Below are positions 21,542-31,800 of a DNA stretch of 64,000 bases, one piece after another. Made by a program: the position numbers and the translations under genes. The notes beneath the pieces were generated by a model, which made no database searches, was not told the DNA's origin, and worked only from the letters and a program-made list of their open reading frames with translations. The first letter of the stretch is position 1. Every line of letters starts with the position of its first letter. Source of the stretch: Hypericum androsaemum (taxonomy: Eukaryota > Streptophyta > Magnoliopsida > Malpighiales > Hypericaceae); assembly GCA_963995505.1 (NCBI GenBank), contig OZ023190.1, positions 12,332,092 to 12,396,091 of the forward strand, read 5' to 3'.

Positions 21542-23040
21542 CGTAACTTGGATGCGACCTCTTTGTTGGATGGTAGGTACTCCTGCATTCCGCGCTCGCC
21601 CATCCGTTTTCTCCTCGGCATCTTCTTCTGCTGCAACCCATCTGCACTCCCAACATTCATTAGCCTGCAACGTGAAGATCTTAATTTCGAGTTGGGAGTA
21701 TCAGATTCGGGCTAACATCGAATATCTGCTGTATTGCAGGTAACTGCGAGGCAACGTCACCACTAGTTCGTGTAAAAGATATCTGCAGAATTGACTCGCC
21801 TGGTTTTCTATGAAGCTTCTTCCGTCTGTCTCTCCTCACGAGTCTCGTGAAATGAATCCGAATTCAGTTCGTATCCAGAATGTAGAACTCGCAGAGATTA
21901 ATGAGTCTACACATCTCAAGCCATCTACAGTTCATAGTGAGATTCCAAGACATGGAGCTGGCCACTTGGAAGATGGCAGGCGTGACTGCTTGTAGCTGAC
22001 AATCAACTTGAAGTAGATCCTCATTGAAGTCTATTTGTTCTCTACTTCTAATTCACAAGAACAAAAACTATGTCCATCGCTGCAGAATGCAGTGGACAAG
22101 CTTACACAAACATGACGAATGTTTCGTTGCCAACGAAATATGGTAAACTCATATTAGTACAGTATTCTTACACCATTCCGGATTTGGCGTTCTGATATCT
22201 CATAACCAGCGACAGCCACCAAGTTCTGGGTGGCCAAGACCAACCAATTACCTGATACCTAGTACCTTCTTTTGCTTGCTCAAGAAAGCAAAACCAGGTC
22301 ACATAGCAATGCATTATCGTGTGCAAACACAGTTCTCAAGTAACATATTTCCTTCATATGGAATTGATGTGTGAAAGCAATCACATAGAGCAAAGCTGCA
22401 GGGAAACACGCACAACGCTGGTGAAAAAAAATTGTTTCACAGATGCTAATCTTTCTATGCAGATGAAAAAGAAAGCTAGTCCTGAATTAGAAACTTTGAT
22501 GAGCGAAAACTAGGAGACACCAGGCATTAAAAAAAGTGTTTTGGGTGTGCAGCAGGCAAAATCGTGTCACCCCCAGAGATGTTCAAATGAGAGAAATATC
22601 AGTTATATGAATAAGGAGAAATCAACTTCCGAGTCGATTGGAGCCACTCAAAGGCCATGTTGATGAATTTAGTGATATGATAGACAATGCACATGACTGG
22701 TGGACTGAGGACGCAATTCCGAGTTTGCAAAACTGTATACTTTGTTCTTTGGCAACATTAGCTACACTGGAACTCAAGAAGATGCTACTATATGCAGATG
22801 CCGATAGCAGTACAATCTTCTCTCCTATTTAATTCAATTGACTTGAGTTATCTCTCATGCACATCTCTAAGAAACTTTGTTGCAGTAATTATTCATCAAG
22901 GTACCTACGAGGCTACAAGTAACACAACCTTGTGCAAAGCCTACGACAATACTTTGAGACTGCGCTTTTGTTAAAAATATGGATCATGACAAGGACAAAT
23001 ACGTGCGGTACTCCTCAAGAAAACTGAGAGAGAGAATTCT
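21542..23040. other. Intergenic region between tail-to-tail genes
   Basis: This stretch lies between the 3' ends of the + strand membrane-protein gene and the - strand mS41-like gene, and will include both 3' untranslated regions. The sequence is unusually balanced in composition and has short frames (22319-22513, 22638-22832) with no recognisable domain. A non-coding transcript is possible but nothing demonstrates one. Confidence 0.4.
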
Positions 23041-24133
23041 TCAGTGATTCACAGGTTGGGCTCTTGGTCTCCACAATCCCAGTCTATACTTGTGAGCATA
23101 TTTTAAAATCAGCTTCCTCTGCAAAAGTAGATTCCAGAAATCTGAGACAATGATTCTAATGGAAATGTTAAGGTCTCACTCAAGAGGTTAGATGCAAGAC
23201 CCCCAACTGGAAAAACTCCACCGTGACTCGATGTTCAATTCAAAAGCACAAACAGGATAACAACAACAGGCTAGTTTTAGCACCAGTAAAATCTTTACAC
23301 GATCCCTCGGAACAAATGCACCAGAAAGAACTCAGAAATGCATGATGAATCTATGGGATGAAAGAACCAGACGAAAAGAAATTCTATAAAGAAAAAGGAA
23401 TTGGGTTGCGAGGAGAACAACACACGTTCATTTGACCAAGGCCATAAAAATGAGAAGAATTACCTGTTGACATTTGATGCCCAACTTCTTAAGCGTCAGA
23501 GTGCGGGTAACAAGGAGCTTCTGGAAGTCACCAATCTCGGATTCGAGCTTGGCCGCATGCTCCTGAACCCCTTTACCAATACCATTCAGAAACTCGGGTA
23601 TTCCAACTTTTTCTGCAAAAGAAACCGCCATCGAAAGAATTCTCAGCAAGAAAGGATCACAAGGGAACTCTTCTACTTCGAATTGATCAGGAACACATGG
23701 CTCAACATCACATGTTTGCGAATTTTCACTTGGTAACAAAGAATGGTGAAGCCGGGTATCGATTCATGGACACGAAAACCGGAAAATCTCCAATCCAAAA
23801 GTCCCGCCGATTCACTAAAACAATAAAGCCTAGTTCAAGGCAATCAAATACAAGTTACAGCAGGATTCAAATGGATTAGCTAAAGTTGGTAGCTTTAACA
23901 CAAAGTCTCAAACGTTAGCTTCGTGGACGTCCCCTATTCCCACAGAATTAAACCCCTAAATCCTTAAACCCTAATTGAAGGCGGAGTTCCCAATTCCAGT
24001 TCCCGTGAAGGCAAGCAAGCAACTTACCAACGTAAAGTGAGGGCTTGGAGAAGAATCTGGAGAACCCAGGAGTATAATTGGGTGCCAAACGCGCCCTTGT
24101 GCTTCCAAGTAGCTGCATCGCTGCCATTGCCAT
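23041..24133 (-). CDS. mS41-like IGR-motif protein, mitochondrial ribosome small subunit
   Basis: Three exons read on the minus strand: 24133-24028, 23612-23464 and 23118-23041. Junctions are GTTG|GTAAGT, TTTGCAG|AAAAAG, CAACAG|GTAATT and TTTTGCAG|AGGAAG. Together they give 333 nt, a 110-residue protein. Residues 1-35 are rich in Ala, Arg, Ser and Phe with no acidic residues, as in a mitochondrial presequence. The mature part carries the IGR motif (VGIPEFLNGIGKGVQEHAAK), then LKKLGIKCQQRKLILKYAHK and LGLWRPRA. This matches the SAM-like mS41 family (Fyv4 in yeast), a small-subunit mitoribosome protein. Exon 3 is only 78 nt and is easily missed by ORF finding. Frame and phase agree across all junctions. 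Confidence 0.85.
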
Positions 24134-24437
24134 CCTCTGGTCCCCGAGGGTTGAAGCTAGCGTCTTGGATCCAAGGGTTTTTAATGGAGTTTGGTCTTGG
24201 AGGAAATGAGAGGAAGGGAGGGGAAAAATACAACTACATTTTGAAAATTGGAGGAAATGGTCACTCGTCTATTTTTTTAGGGTAAACTAGGCTTAGGTTT
24301 ATGGGGTATAGCCAAATAGACGATGTGGTCCCTCTTTTTTGGAAATGCGTGTAGTCGTTCCTGTAGTTTGATTAAATTATACTCTTGAATTCAAAATGGT
24401 GCCGAATTTTTTGTACCTATCAAAATCAATCTCCCTT
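24134..24437 (-). promoter_or_regulatory. 5' leader and upstream region of the mS41-like gene
   Basis: The bases just above 24133 are the probable 5' leader on the minus strand. At 24297-24380 the + strand reads GGGGTATAGCCAAATAGACG, then GTAGTCGTTCCTGTAGTTTG, which resembles the terminal repeat of the 4.8-kb MULE at 46884 (GGGTATAGTAAAATAGACTC). It may be an orphan MULE end. Confidence 0.35.
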
Positions 24438-25013
24438 TCATGAACTTCCGTCTCCTTTCGTGATTCTCCTTTCTTGGTTAACCCTCTCCAATGAGAAGCG
24501 TCGTCTCCCTCCCTCCCTTCTAAAGGTTTGTAGAGGCATAGTGTGGGAGATAGCTCCACCCTGTATACTTGCAGGCGAACTAAGAGCATCTGTACGCAAC
24601 TGAGGAAGTTGTCTTGAAATTCGAATGTCATCACCCTCAAAGGTATTCCAGCTAGTTGGACGTGAAGGATGGTCTAATACTGAAGTTGAATGATCCATAT
24701 TATTCTGCATCATACATGTAAAGTATCAAGCTATGAAAATCCATATTTCAAAGCTCAACTATCATCCAACTATTTACACATCCGAAAGAAATCTTACTCA
24801 CACAAAAAATAACAACATCATCACCAGTAACTATTGCACTAAATACACACAAATCCCACAAAGCTATTAAAACATCATTTGGACAAAATCAAATATAAAG
24901 CTAGAGCAATACTTTAAATTTTCAAGATTTTTAACCTGAAACATATTGACAATGTTTCTCTGCATGCTTTCAAGCTCAGACCTAGAAAAATCAATCAGCC
25001 CATCTCCTCTCTA
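24438..25013 (-). pseudogene. Possible exons of an unidentified gene cut by the copia element
   Basis: On the minus strand, 25013-24938 reads DGLIDFSRSELESMQRN and NIVNMFQ followed by a GTTAAA donor. The next open stretch, 24713-24438, reads MMQNNMDHSTSVLDHPSRPT then SWNTFEGDDIRISRQLPQLR. Both have the composition of real protein, not repeat, and the polarity agrees. The copia LTR begins at 25021, immediately upstream of the first piece. I do not recognise the protein. It could be a gene fragment captured by a transposon, or a gene disrupted by the copia insertion. Confidence 0.3.
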
Positions 25014-25020
25014 ATCTACT

Positions 25021-25320
25021 GTTGGGTTTGAATGCATATTTAATGCATTTGGACCAAGCTGAAAGGCCCAAGCTGAAAAGCCCAAGCTGAGGAAGGGAAT
25101 ACCACATCAGAAATCGCAAGAAATTTTTTCCTGTTTATAAGGAGAAGCTCCAAGCTGGTGTAACATTAAATGTTCTACCTGAAGAGCTGATCGAGGTTGC
25201 CTGCGAGGATGGTGCGAAGCACCATCCGAGCACGAGCACGAGCACGCACACGCGCACGTGCATTTACGTGTGTGCATGGCACATTGGACGCAGGTCGCAA
25301 TGGGCGCTTTGTGGCGCACT
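25021..25320 (+). repeat. Partial 5' LTR of the copia element
   Basis: It begins TGTTGGGTTTGAATG and aligns with 26667-27018 through GTGGCGCACTT, after which it jumps straight into pol-coding sequence. It carries three GAGCAC units (25228-25245), where the 3' LTR has thirteen. Confidence 0.85.
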
Positions 25321-26123
25321 TATCTTGACGCAATCCCACTGCGTGGAGAGCGTGCTCAAGAAATTTGAAGCTTTTGACAAACCTCCAGTTAAGACTCCAG
25401 TATATTTGAATCTACACTTAGCCAAGAATCGAGGGGACTCAGTATCTCAACTGAGGTATGCGCAAATTATCGGAAGCTTAATGTATTTAACAAATTGCAC
25501 ACGTCCCGATATTGCGTACTCAGTTAGTAAACTTAGTAGATTCACAAGTAATCCAGGGAAGGATCACTGGCTAGCTCTGGAAAGAGTTTTACGGTATTTA
25601 AAACATACCATAAACTATGGCATACATTATGCTAAATATCCAGCTGTATTAGAAGGATACAGTGACGCAAACTGGATATCAGACACTAAGGACTCCAAAT
25701 CCACGAGTGGATACATATTCACCATAGGAGGAGGAGCTGTCTTGGAAGTCCTCTAAACAAACATGCATAGCTCGATCCACCATGGAGTCAGAGTTTATAG
25801 CACTAGATAAAGCTGGGGAAGAAGCTGAATGGCTCAGAAACTTCCTAGAGGATATTCTGTGCTGGAGCAAACCAGTGCCTCCCGTATTGATACATTGTGA
25901 TAGCATGTCTACAATCGGGAGAGCACAAAGTACAATGTACAACAGAAAGTCTCGACATATCCGTCGGAGATACAATACCATTAAACAGTTGATCTCTAGT
26001 GGGGTGATCACCATTAATTACATAAAGTCCAAGGACAACTTAGCTGATCCTTTTACGAAAGGAATCAATAGAGATCAAATGTACAACGCAGTAAGGAGAA
26101 TGGGATTAAAATTCACACACTAA
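25321..26123 (+). pseudogene. Copia pol fragment: RT C-terminus and RNase H
   Basis: The first frame holds the end of the copia RT and the start of RNase [58 protein letters not shown]. Near 25740 the frame shifts; the RNase H then continues as [28 protein letters not shown] and [15 protein letters not shown], ending [11 protein letters not shown]. The RNase H acidic residues (D in YSDANW, E in MESEF, D in HCDS) are all present. The frameshift and the missing upstream pol make it inactive. Confidence 0.9.
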
Positions 26124-26666
26124 AGAACGTCCATAGCGGTAACTCAACCATGATGAATGAAGATCCCACAAACTTGGTTCAATGAGATAACTAAGTTATG
26201 GAGGGTTCAGTTAATCACCTGGAACCTATCTCATTCTCAGAAGCTGCCCAGGTGTTAACCTGCAGAGGTGTGGTAAGGTTAAGCATTACGCTTTTAATGA
26301 TTCCTATACCTTGATAAAAGTGGAGTATGGCAGGATACTTCTGATAGGAGATCACCTATGTAAGTATGAAGTGAGGCTGCTTCAAATGGGAAAAATACTT
26401 ATGAATCCAAGATACGGTCCATAGCCGAAACGGATACAACGTGAGAACCCAAATATACTAGGGTTATTATTGTGTAAATATTATTGTCTTGGTTTACGCC
26501 AAAAGCTGATGGTTCAAGACATCACGTTCACCGAGCAGCGAGTAAATTCGATAATATATTACTAGAGAAGGTTCAAAGCCACAAACTACCTGTCTCGATG
26601 CAATAATAACACGTCAGAACTTTCGATTAGAGTCTGCATGCATTAATCATCATTCATGTGGGGGAT

Positions 26667-26868
26667 TATTGGGTTTGAATGTATATTTAATGCATTTGGA
26701 CCAAGCTGAAAGGCCCAAGCTGGAAAGCCCAAGCTGAGGAAGGAAATACCACATCGAAAATCGTAAGAGATTTTTCCCTGTTTATAAGGAGAAGCTCCAA
26801 GCTGGTGTAACATTAAATGTTCTACCTGAAGAGCTGACCAAGGCTGCCTGCTCAGATGGGCACCATCT

Positions 26869-26948
<80 letters not shown>

Positions 26949-27675
26949 GCTCTCGCACGTGCACATGGCGTATTGGAAGCAGGTCGCAATGGGCGATTTG
27001 TGGCGCACTTGGCACTTCGTACGTGCGCATCATCGCGAGGAGCTGGAGGAGCCTTAAGTATTTTGCCCGAGTCTGGAGAGAGCTGCGTAGCTACCGAAGT
27101 GACGAGGGGCTGCGAGTGCCTTCCAGGATGGCCACCGAAGAGGCACGAAGGGCTGGAACGTCCTGGAGACTTCCAGACGGCCGAAGGGTTGCGAGATCCC
27201 TCGTGAAGGAGTGCCAGCAAAGTCTGGACGCACCTGGAAGGAATCCATAATGCCACCAAAGGGCCACAAGCGCAGCCAGCCTATCTGCCTAGCGAAGGGA
27301 CATCTCTGAAGAGCCACGAGCGATCTGGCTGCCTGCCTGAGTCGCATCTCTTCGGAAGTGCCTCGTGTCCCTTCGGAGTGCCTGCCTGCCACTCTTCCAG
27401 CGCCTATAAATAGGCCTCTCCCCCTCATTTGCAAATCATCCCAGCAACAAGTGCATTCCATAAGCATTGTTGTCTTCTCCTTTCCCCCGTTCTTCACTTA
27501 CAAAAGTCCGTCAGAAAGTTCTGGGTATATAAGGGTTCGCCAGAAAGTTTCGAGATACGTGTGCAACGTTCTTAGAAATGCCCGAACAATCGTTATATCT
27601 TGGGGACGATTGCCGTAGCCCGTACTGCACTGAAATATACGAGGCAATCTCGTCTTACGAAAAAAGTGTCCAACA
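26667..27675 (+). repeat. 3' LTR of the copia element, 1009 bp
   Basis: It starts TATTGGGTTTGAATG (first bases changed from TG to TA) directly after the polypurine tract and ends GTGTCCAACA. A TATAAATA box at about 27403 would serve the LTR promoter. It contains thirteen tandem GAGCAC units at 26869-26946. Confidence 0.85.
26869..26946 (+). repeat. (GAGCAC)13 microsatellite in the LTR
   Basis: Thirteen perfect head-to-tail GAGCAC hexamers. The homologous site in the 5' LTR has only three, so the array expanded (or contracted in the other copy) after insertion. Confidence 0.95.
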
Positions 27676-28804
27676 CTTGCCTCGACTGCAGTAGATCCTA
27701 ATTAAGTACACCGAACCCTCCGACAACAACATCTACTACACCTCCACCATTCCTATCCTCATTCTTCTCAATACCTCCTCCAAATCCTCCAAGCTGTACT
27801 GTAAAAAGTACTAATTTTCTTCACCTACTTCCTCCTCCTATCCCCAATAACATAATTAAACCCATGACCAACACCAACACCAACACCATCATGTAACCTC
27901 TTTTCGAAAATACTTAACTCAAAATTTCTCAAGAAATAAACCAATTGCTGCTACATAACCAAAAGATTGGATTTTTAGTGCAACCCACAACCCAAGATTT
28001 ATCTTTTATTTTTTTGAAAGGTAAATTTTTACACCATGATTACACCTGATAGAGATTGAACCCTGGACCTCCGTGAAGTCATGAATGGCCATCACTGGGC
28101 GGTGGATCTCCAGATGGTGGAGCCGATGTCATCAATGGCCACCATCTCGAGAGAGTTCTGGGCGACGGAGGTGCCGACCTCGAACTCTCCTCCAACGCCC
28201 TCAACGACTCCATCCCAGCCCGGTGCAGGCAACCTCCTCCGTCCTTCAGAACTTCACCTTTATGAGGCAGTGGTGATTGTTTTATTTTCTTTCTCTTTGA
28301 GCGGGATGATAAAACTGTGGGTTAACCAAGCGACGCTTCAAGCGAGCAACCTCTATCGTCCTCCAGACTTTTTTATGTGTTTTAAACCACATAGACTAAA
28401 CGTAAAAACTGTGATACTACAATGTACTAAGTAGACTTTCCCCAAGGTAGAAACAACGAGCATTGGAATGTCAACCAGTCGGGAAACAAAACCCATTAAA
28501 AGGGCCCAGCCGCCCCACAGAAAAATGCCCTAGACCCAAAAACCAGAGTGGCCTCCTCTCCTCCTTCCCGTCTTGCCTTCGGCTCGGCCGAACAAAACGG
28601 AGAAACAGAAAAGAAAAGAAAAAAAACCCAGAAAGACGAAGCATCCACACTCCATCCCTACCTACCTCCTTCCTATCTCCTTATGTTCCAGTTCCAACCT
28701 CGACCCAGTTCTCAAAACTTGATACTAACATTAGGGCACGGTAAAGTTATTTCCTTTAATATATACTCTCTCTCTTTCTTCGAGCTTAATTAATAACGGA
28801 ACCA
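27676..28804. other. Spacer and upstream region of NAA35
   Basis: Contains a SINE fragment (28008-28080), a GC-rich patch (28085-28250) with no recognised protein, and an orphan MULE-like end near 28410-28440 (ACTAAGTAGACTTTCCCC, inverse of the GGGGAAAGT..CTTTAGT type end). From about 28640 to 28800 the CT-rich sequence is likely the promoter and 5' leader of the NAA35 gene. Confidence 0.45.
28008..28080 (-). mobile_element. SINE fragment of the same family as 20489-20590
   Basis: On the minus strand a B-box-like GGTTCAATCTC is followed by AGGTGTAATCATGGTGTAAA and an A-rich end. The 3' part is shared with the fragment at 20489-20590. Confidence 0.55.
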
Positions 28805-31800
28805 ATGAGCTCAACCGAGGAAGCTTCGGCAGCTGAACCGAGGGACTCCAACCTGGAGGCTATTCCGGCCACCGGAAACACTGTTTGGGCCGACGTCTCC
28901 CCGCTCCTTCATTCCGCGTGTACAGGTTGATCGCTTGTTGCCCTCTCCATAAAGTTTCGATCTTTTGTTCGGATAATGTTAGTGGGTTTTGTCTAGAAGG
29001 AAGTAGCTTCTTGAAGTTTCAATCTTTTGTGTTCCTTGTTAAGGATGGACTAGCTCTAGGGTGTAATTGGATGAACGCCATTTGCGATACTGGTGTGGGA
29101 TGTAAGTGTGAGCTTCGGGAACGATCGGGTTTTTGTTTGAGGAGCGTCTTGATTGGAAGTGGAGGGATTTTTTGATGCATTTTCAGTGGAATTTTGTACA
29201 GCCGGTTACTTATTTGGCATTGTTTGGTTCAGAACTTCAGGATGGCGAGCTCATCCATGGAGAGAATTTCAATCTTTTCGCTGCCATGTCTGCTTTAGAG
29301 GTAATTGTTTAAGGAATGCTTGTAAACTTTCGAGAGTTAATGGTACTTTGTGTAACCCAATGCACCTCTTGCTTTTATTAATCCTATTGTTTCCATTCCG
29401 AACTGCATCTTGTGTTTCTCATTTCATGAATGCGTTGAGGCTTTTATTGGCACCCGGTCTTTGAGACTAGTCGGTAATGAAGGGAATACTGGTAGCGGGA
29501 GAATACGATATTCTCCTTGCTTTTTTTAGCCAAAATAGAAAAGATTAGGGCTAATTAGGGGCTAAAACGAATCAAAGTCTTCAGGATTTGTGGCTGCTTG
29601 TCCCGTGGATCAGTCGAAACACACTCTTTTGGCTCTCTAGTCATAGAGAAATGAATCATAATGTTGGCTCTAGAAGAGTTTCAACCTGTTTGGTGCTTCA
29701 TGAGCTCTGAGGTGTAATATCTAATCTTTCCCTTCTCTGTTTGTTTTTGTGCACCATCATTAATAGATAATGGACCCAAAGATGGACGCTGGCATTGTCA
29801 GCAGATATTGCTCAGTTGATGAAGCAATTGAAGATGGTGCCGCTCCAGTTCCCCTCAGCTTTGATAAGACTGTGGATGTTCAATGTATCATTGACATCAT
29901 GGACCATCTTCTAGCGTGTGAGGTATTGTGGTACTATTTTCTTTTCAATAAGATGTCTAAACCGCAGTAAGGTTGTCGAAACTCATTGAAGTTCCCACAG
30001 CTGGGTTGAAACTTTGTTTCTGTTCTTTGTAGCACAATATTTTTTAGATTACTCTAACCTTATTTAACTTGGGAGAGCGAAACCATGGTTATCCTCTCTC
30101 TTCTGTCCCTATTATGGCCTTTTCCTTCAAATATCTGAAGCTAGGATCTTTTCTATTACATATTACCACAGTTATGAAACCCAGAAAACTGAAAGCTATA
30201 TGCCTTACTTTCAGTGATTAGTCTATTGTATTAGATTGGCTCAATTGAGGTTTGCTAAACCAAAAAAGTAAAGATCCAGATGTTGTCATACATTTTCAGA
30301 ACTTAATGAAATCATCATACCTACTCTCCAACTTTAAACGCCATTCACATAAAATTTCCTTTTTCCATCACTATTATTTGATTTATGCCGAGCTTATCTT
30401 TAATGACCAACAGGGGCCTTTGGGTTGTCGCAAAATAGATATGCGGTTATTGTTTCATTATGCCTTATTGGAAAATGGATCTGTGATTAATAGTACCTTT
30501 TGGTGTAGGCAACATGGCACAGGGGTCACTCATTGGCTCAAAGTGTTTTCTCATGCATCTATCTCCTCAGGCCTGAGAGGACATCATCGCATGCCTTGTT
30601 GCACTCTTATTGCAAAGTGATACGTGCAACCTGTAAAGCAGTTATTTCAGTTGTCTCAGATACACGCACACATGAAGTAAAGTACTCCACAGCTCTTTTT
30701 TTGCCTTATTTACTGCGCATGATAATGCTTTCTCTCTCAGAGACTACATTTTCATTATTTCTTCTTGGAAGTCGGTTTTTGGCTTTCTCACTTGCTTTAA
30801 ATGCAGGAAGAAGATCTTTTTACCATGTCATATGGTCTTCCTTTGACTGGAGATGGAGATGAGAAGTGCTTGTCTTTGTTAAATGCTGTTGAAGAAGATA
30901 TCTCTCGACAAATGCGTGCTTGCAAAGCCCTGTTATCCAGAAGAAAAGCGTTAGAGGGTATTGATCTTGTCAATAGACAATTTTTTTCAATTATTTATCA
31001 TAACCATCTATTATGCTTGAAAGTTTTCCATAACCATCTGAAATTTTAAGCTGATATTGGTTTGGCATTCCAGTTCCTTTCTAGGGTTAGTCATATCTTA
31101 TCATTAAGCATCTGCCATGCAAGATCCAGTTAGCATGCTTTGTGGCATTTAATTGATGGAGTCAGTTACCATTCACGTCAGCGACAAAGTTCGAAACTTA
31201 GTATCTCAAATGATAAGCTTCGGTACCAGATGGCAATTGAGTGAATACATGTCAAAATACATGATATTAAAGAGAAATGAGGCAGAAAACACTTGGAGAA
31301 ATGTTAAGCACAGTATACATTTTTTTCCGGCAATATATTTGTTATTGCTAGGCAAACGTCTAACTTATAAAAGCTAGGTTTCCTGTTATGGAATATGAAG
31401 AGTTTGTTTCATCTTGATGGGTGTTGATTTTTGTATTATGCCATTTTTGCTACCATAAATGCAGCACTTTTGTCCAAAATGACCTTCAGAGAAGGTAGAT
31501 CAGGGCCCTTACTCCAATGTTTTATTGTCCCCGTTGTTTTAACAGCCTAAATAAAAGTATCGTTTTACTTCATTCTACTTTTTCTAGGATGTGGCCAATA
31601 ATTTTTTTCTGCAAGCATGATTTTTGTGACCTATTTTCCTATTCATACAGATTGTAGTGCACTTCATCCTATAACTTATGTTCAGCGTGCCGTTCAAACA
31701 TACATGTGACCAATTTAGCTGAAAAAACATACATGTGACCAATTTAACTGAAAAAAACATACACGTGACCAGGGGAATAATAAGCTGCACAATGTATCTG

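Larger units (their letters stand above)
25021..27675 (+). mobile_element. Collapsed Ty1/copia retrotransposon
   Basis: A partial 5' LTR (25021-25320) is fused to the last part of pol (RT C-terminus and RNase H), followed by a non-coding stretch, a polypurine tract (ATGTGGGGGATTA, 26655-26667) and a full 3' LTR (26667-27675). The gag, protease, integrase and most of RT are missing, and about 700 bases of the 5' LTR are deleted. The five-base flanks (TCTAC and CTTGC) do not match, so the copy was probably rearranged after insertion. Confidence 0.85.

Noticed and set aside
26860..26950. CRISPR-like array
   Set aside because: The hexamer repeats have no spacers and the genome is a plant's; this is a microsatellite.
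26852..27259. Arg/Ala-rich minus-strand frame
   Set aside because: It is produced by the GAGCAC hexamer array of the copia LTR.
31153..31377. 74-codon frame between NAA35 exons 5 and 6
   Set aside because: It lies inside an intron; the flanking exons join in phase without it.
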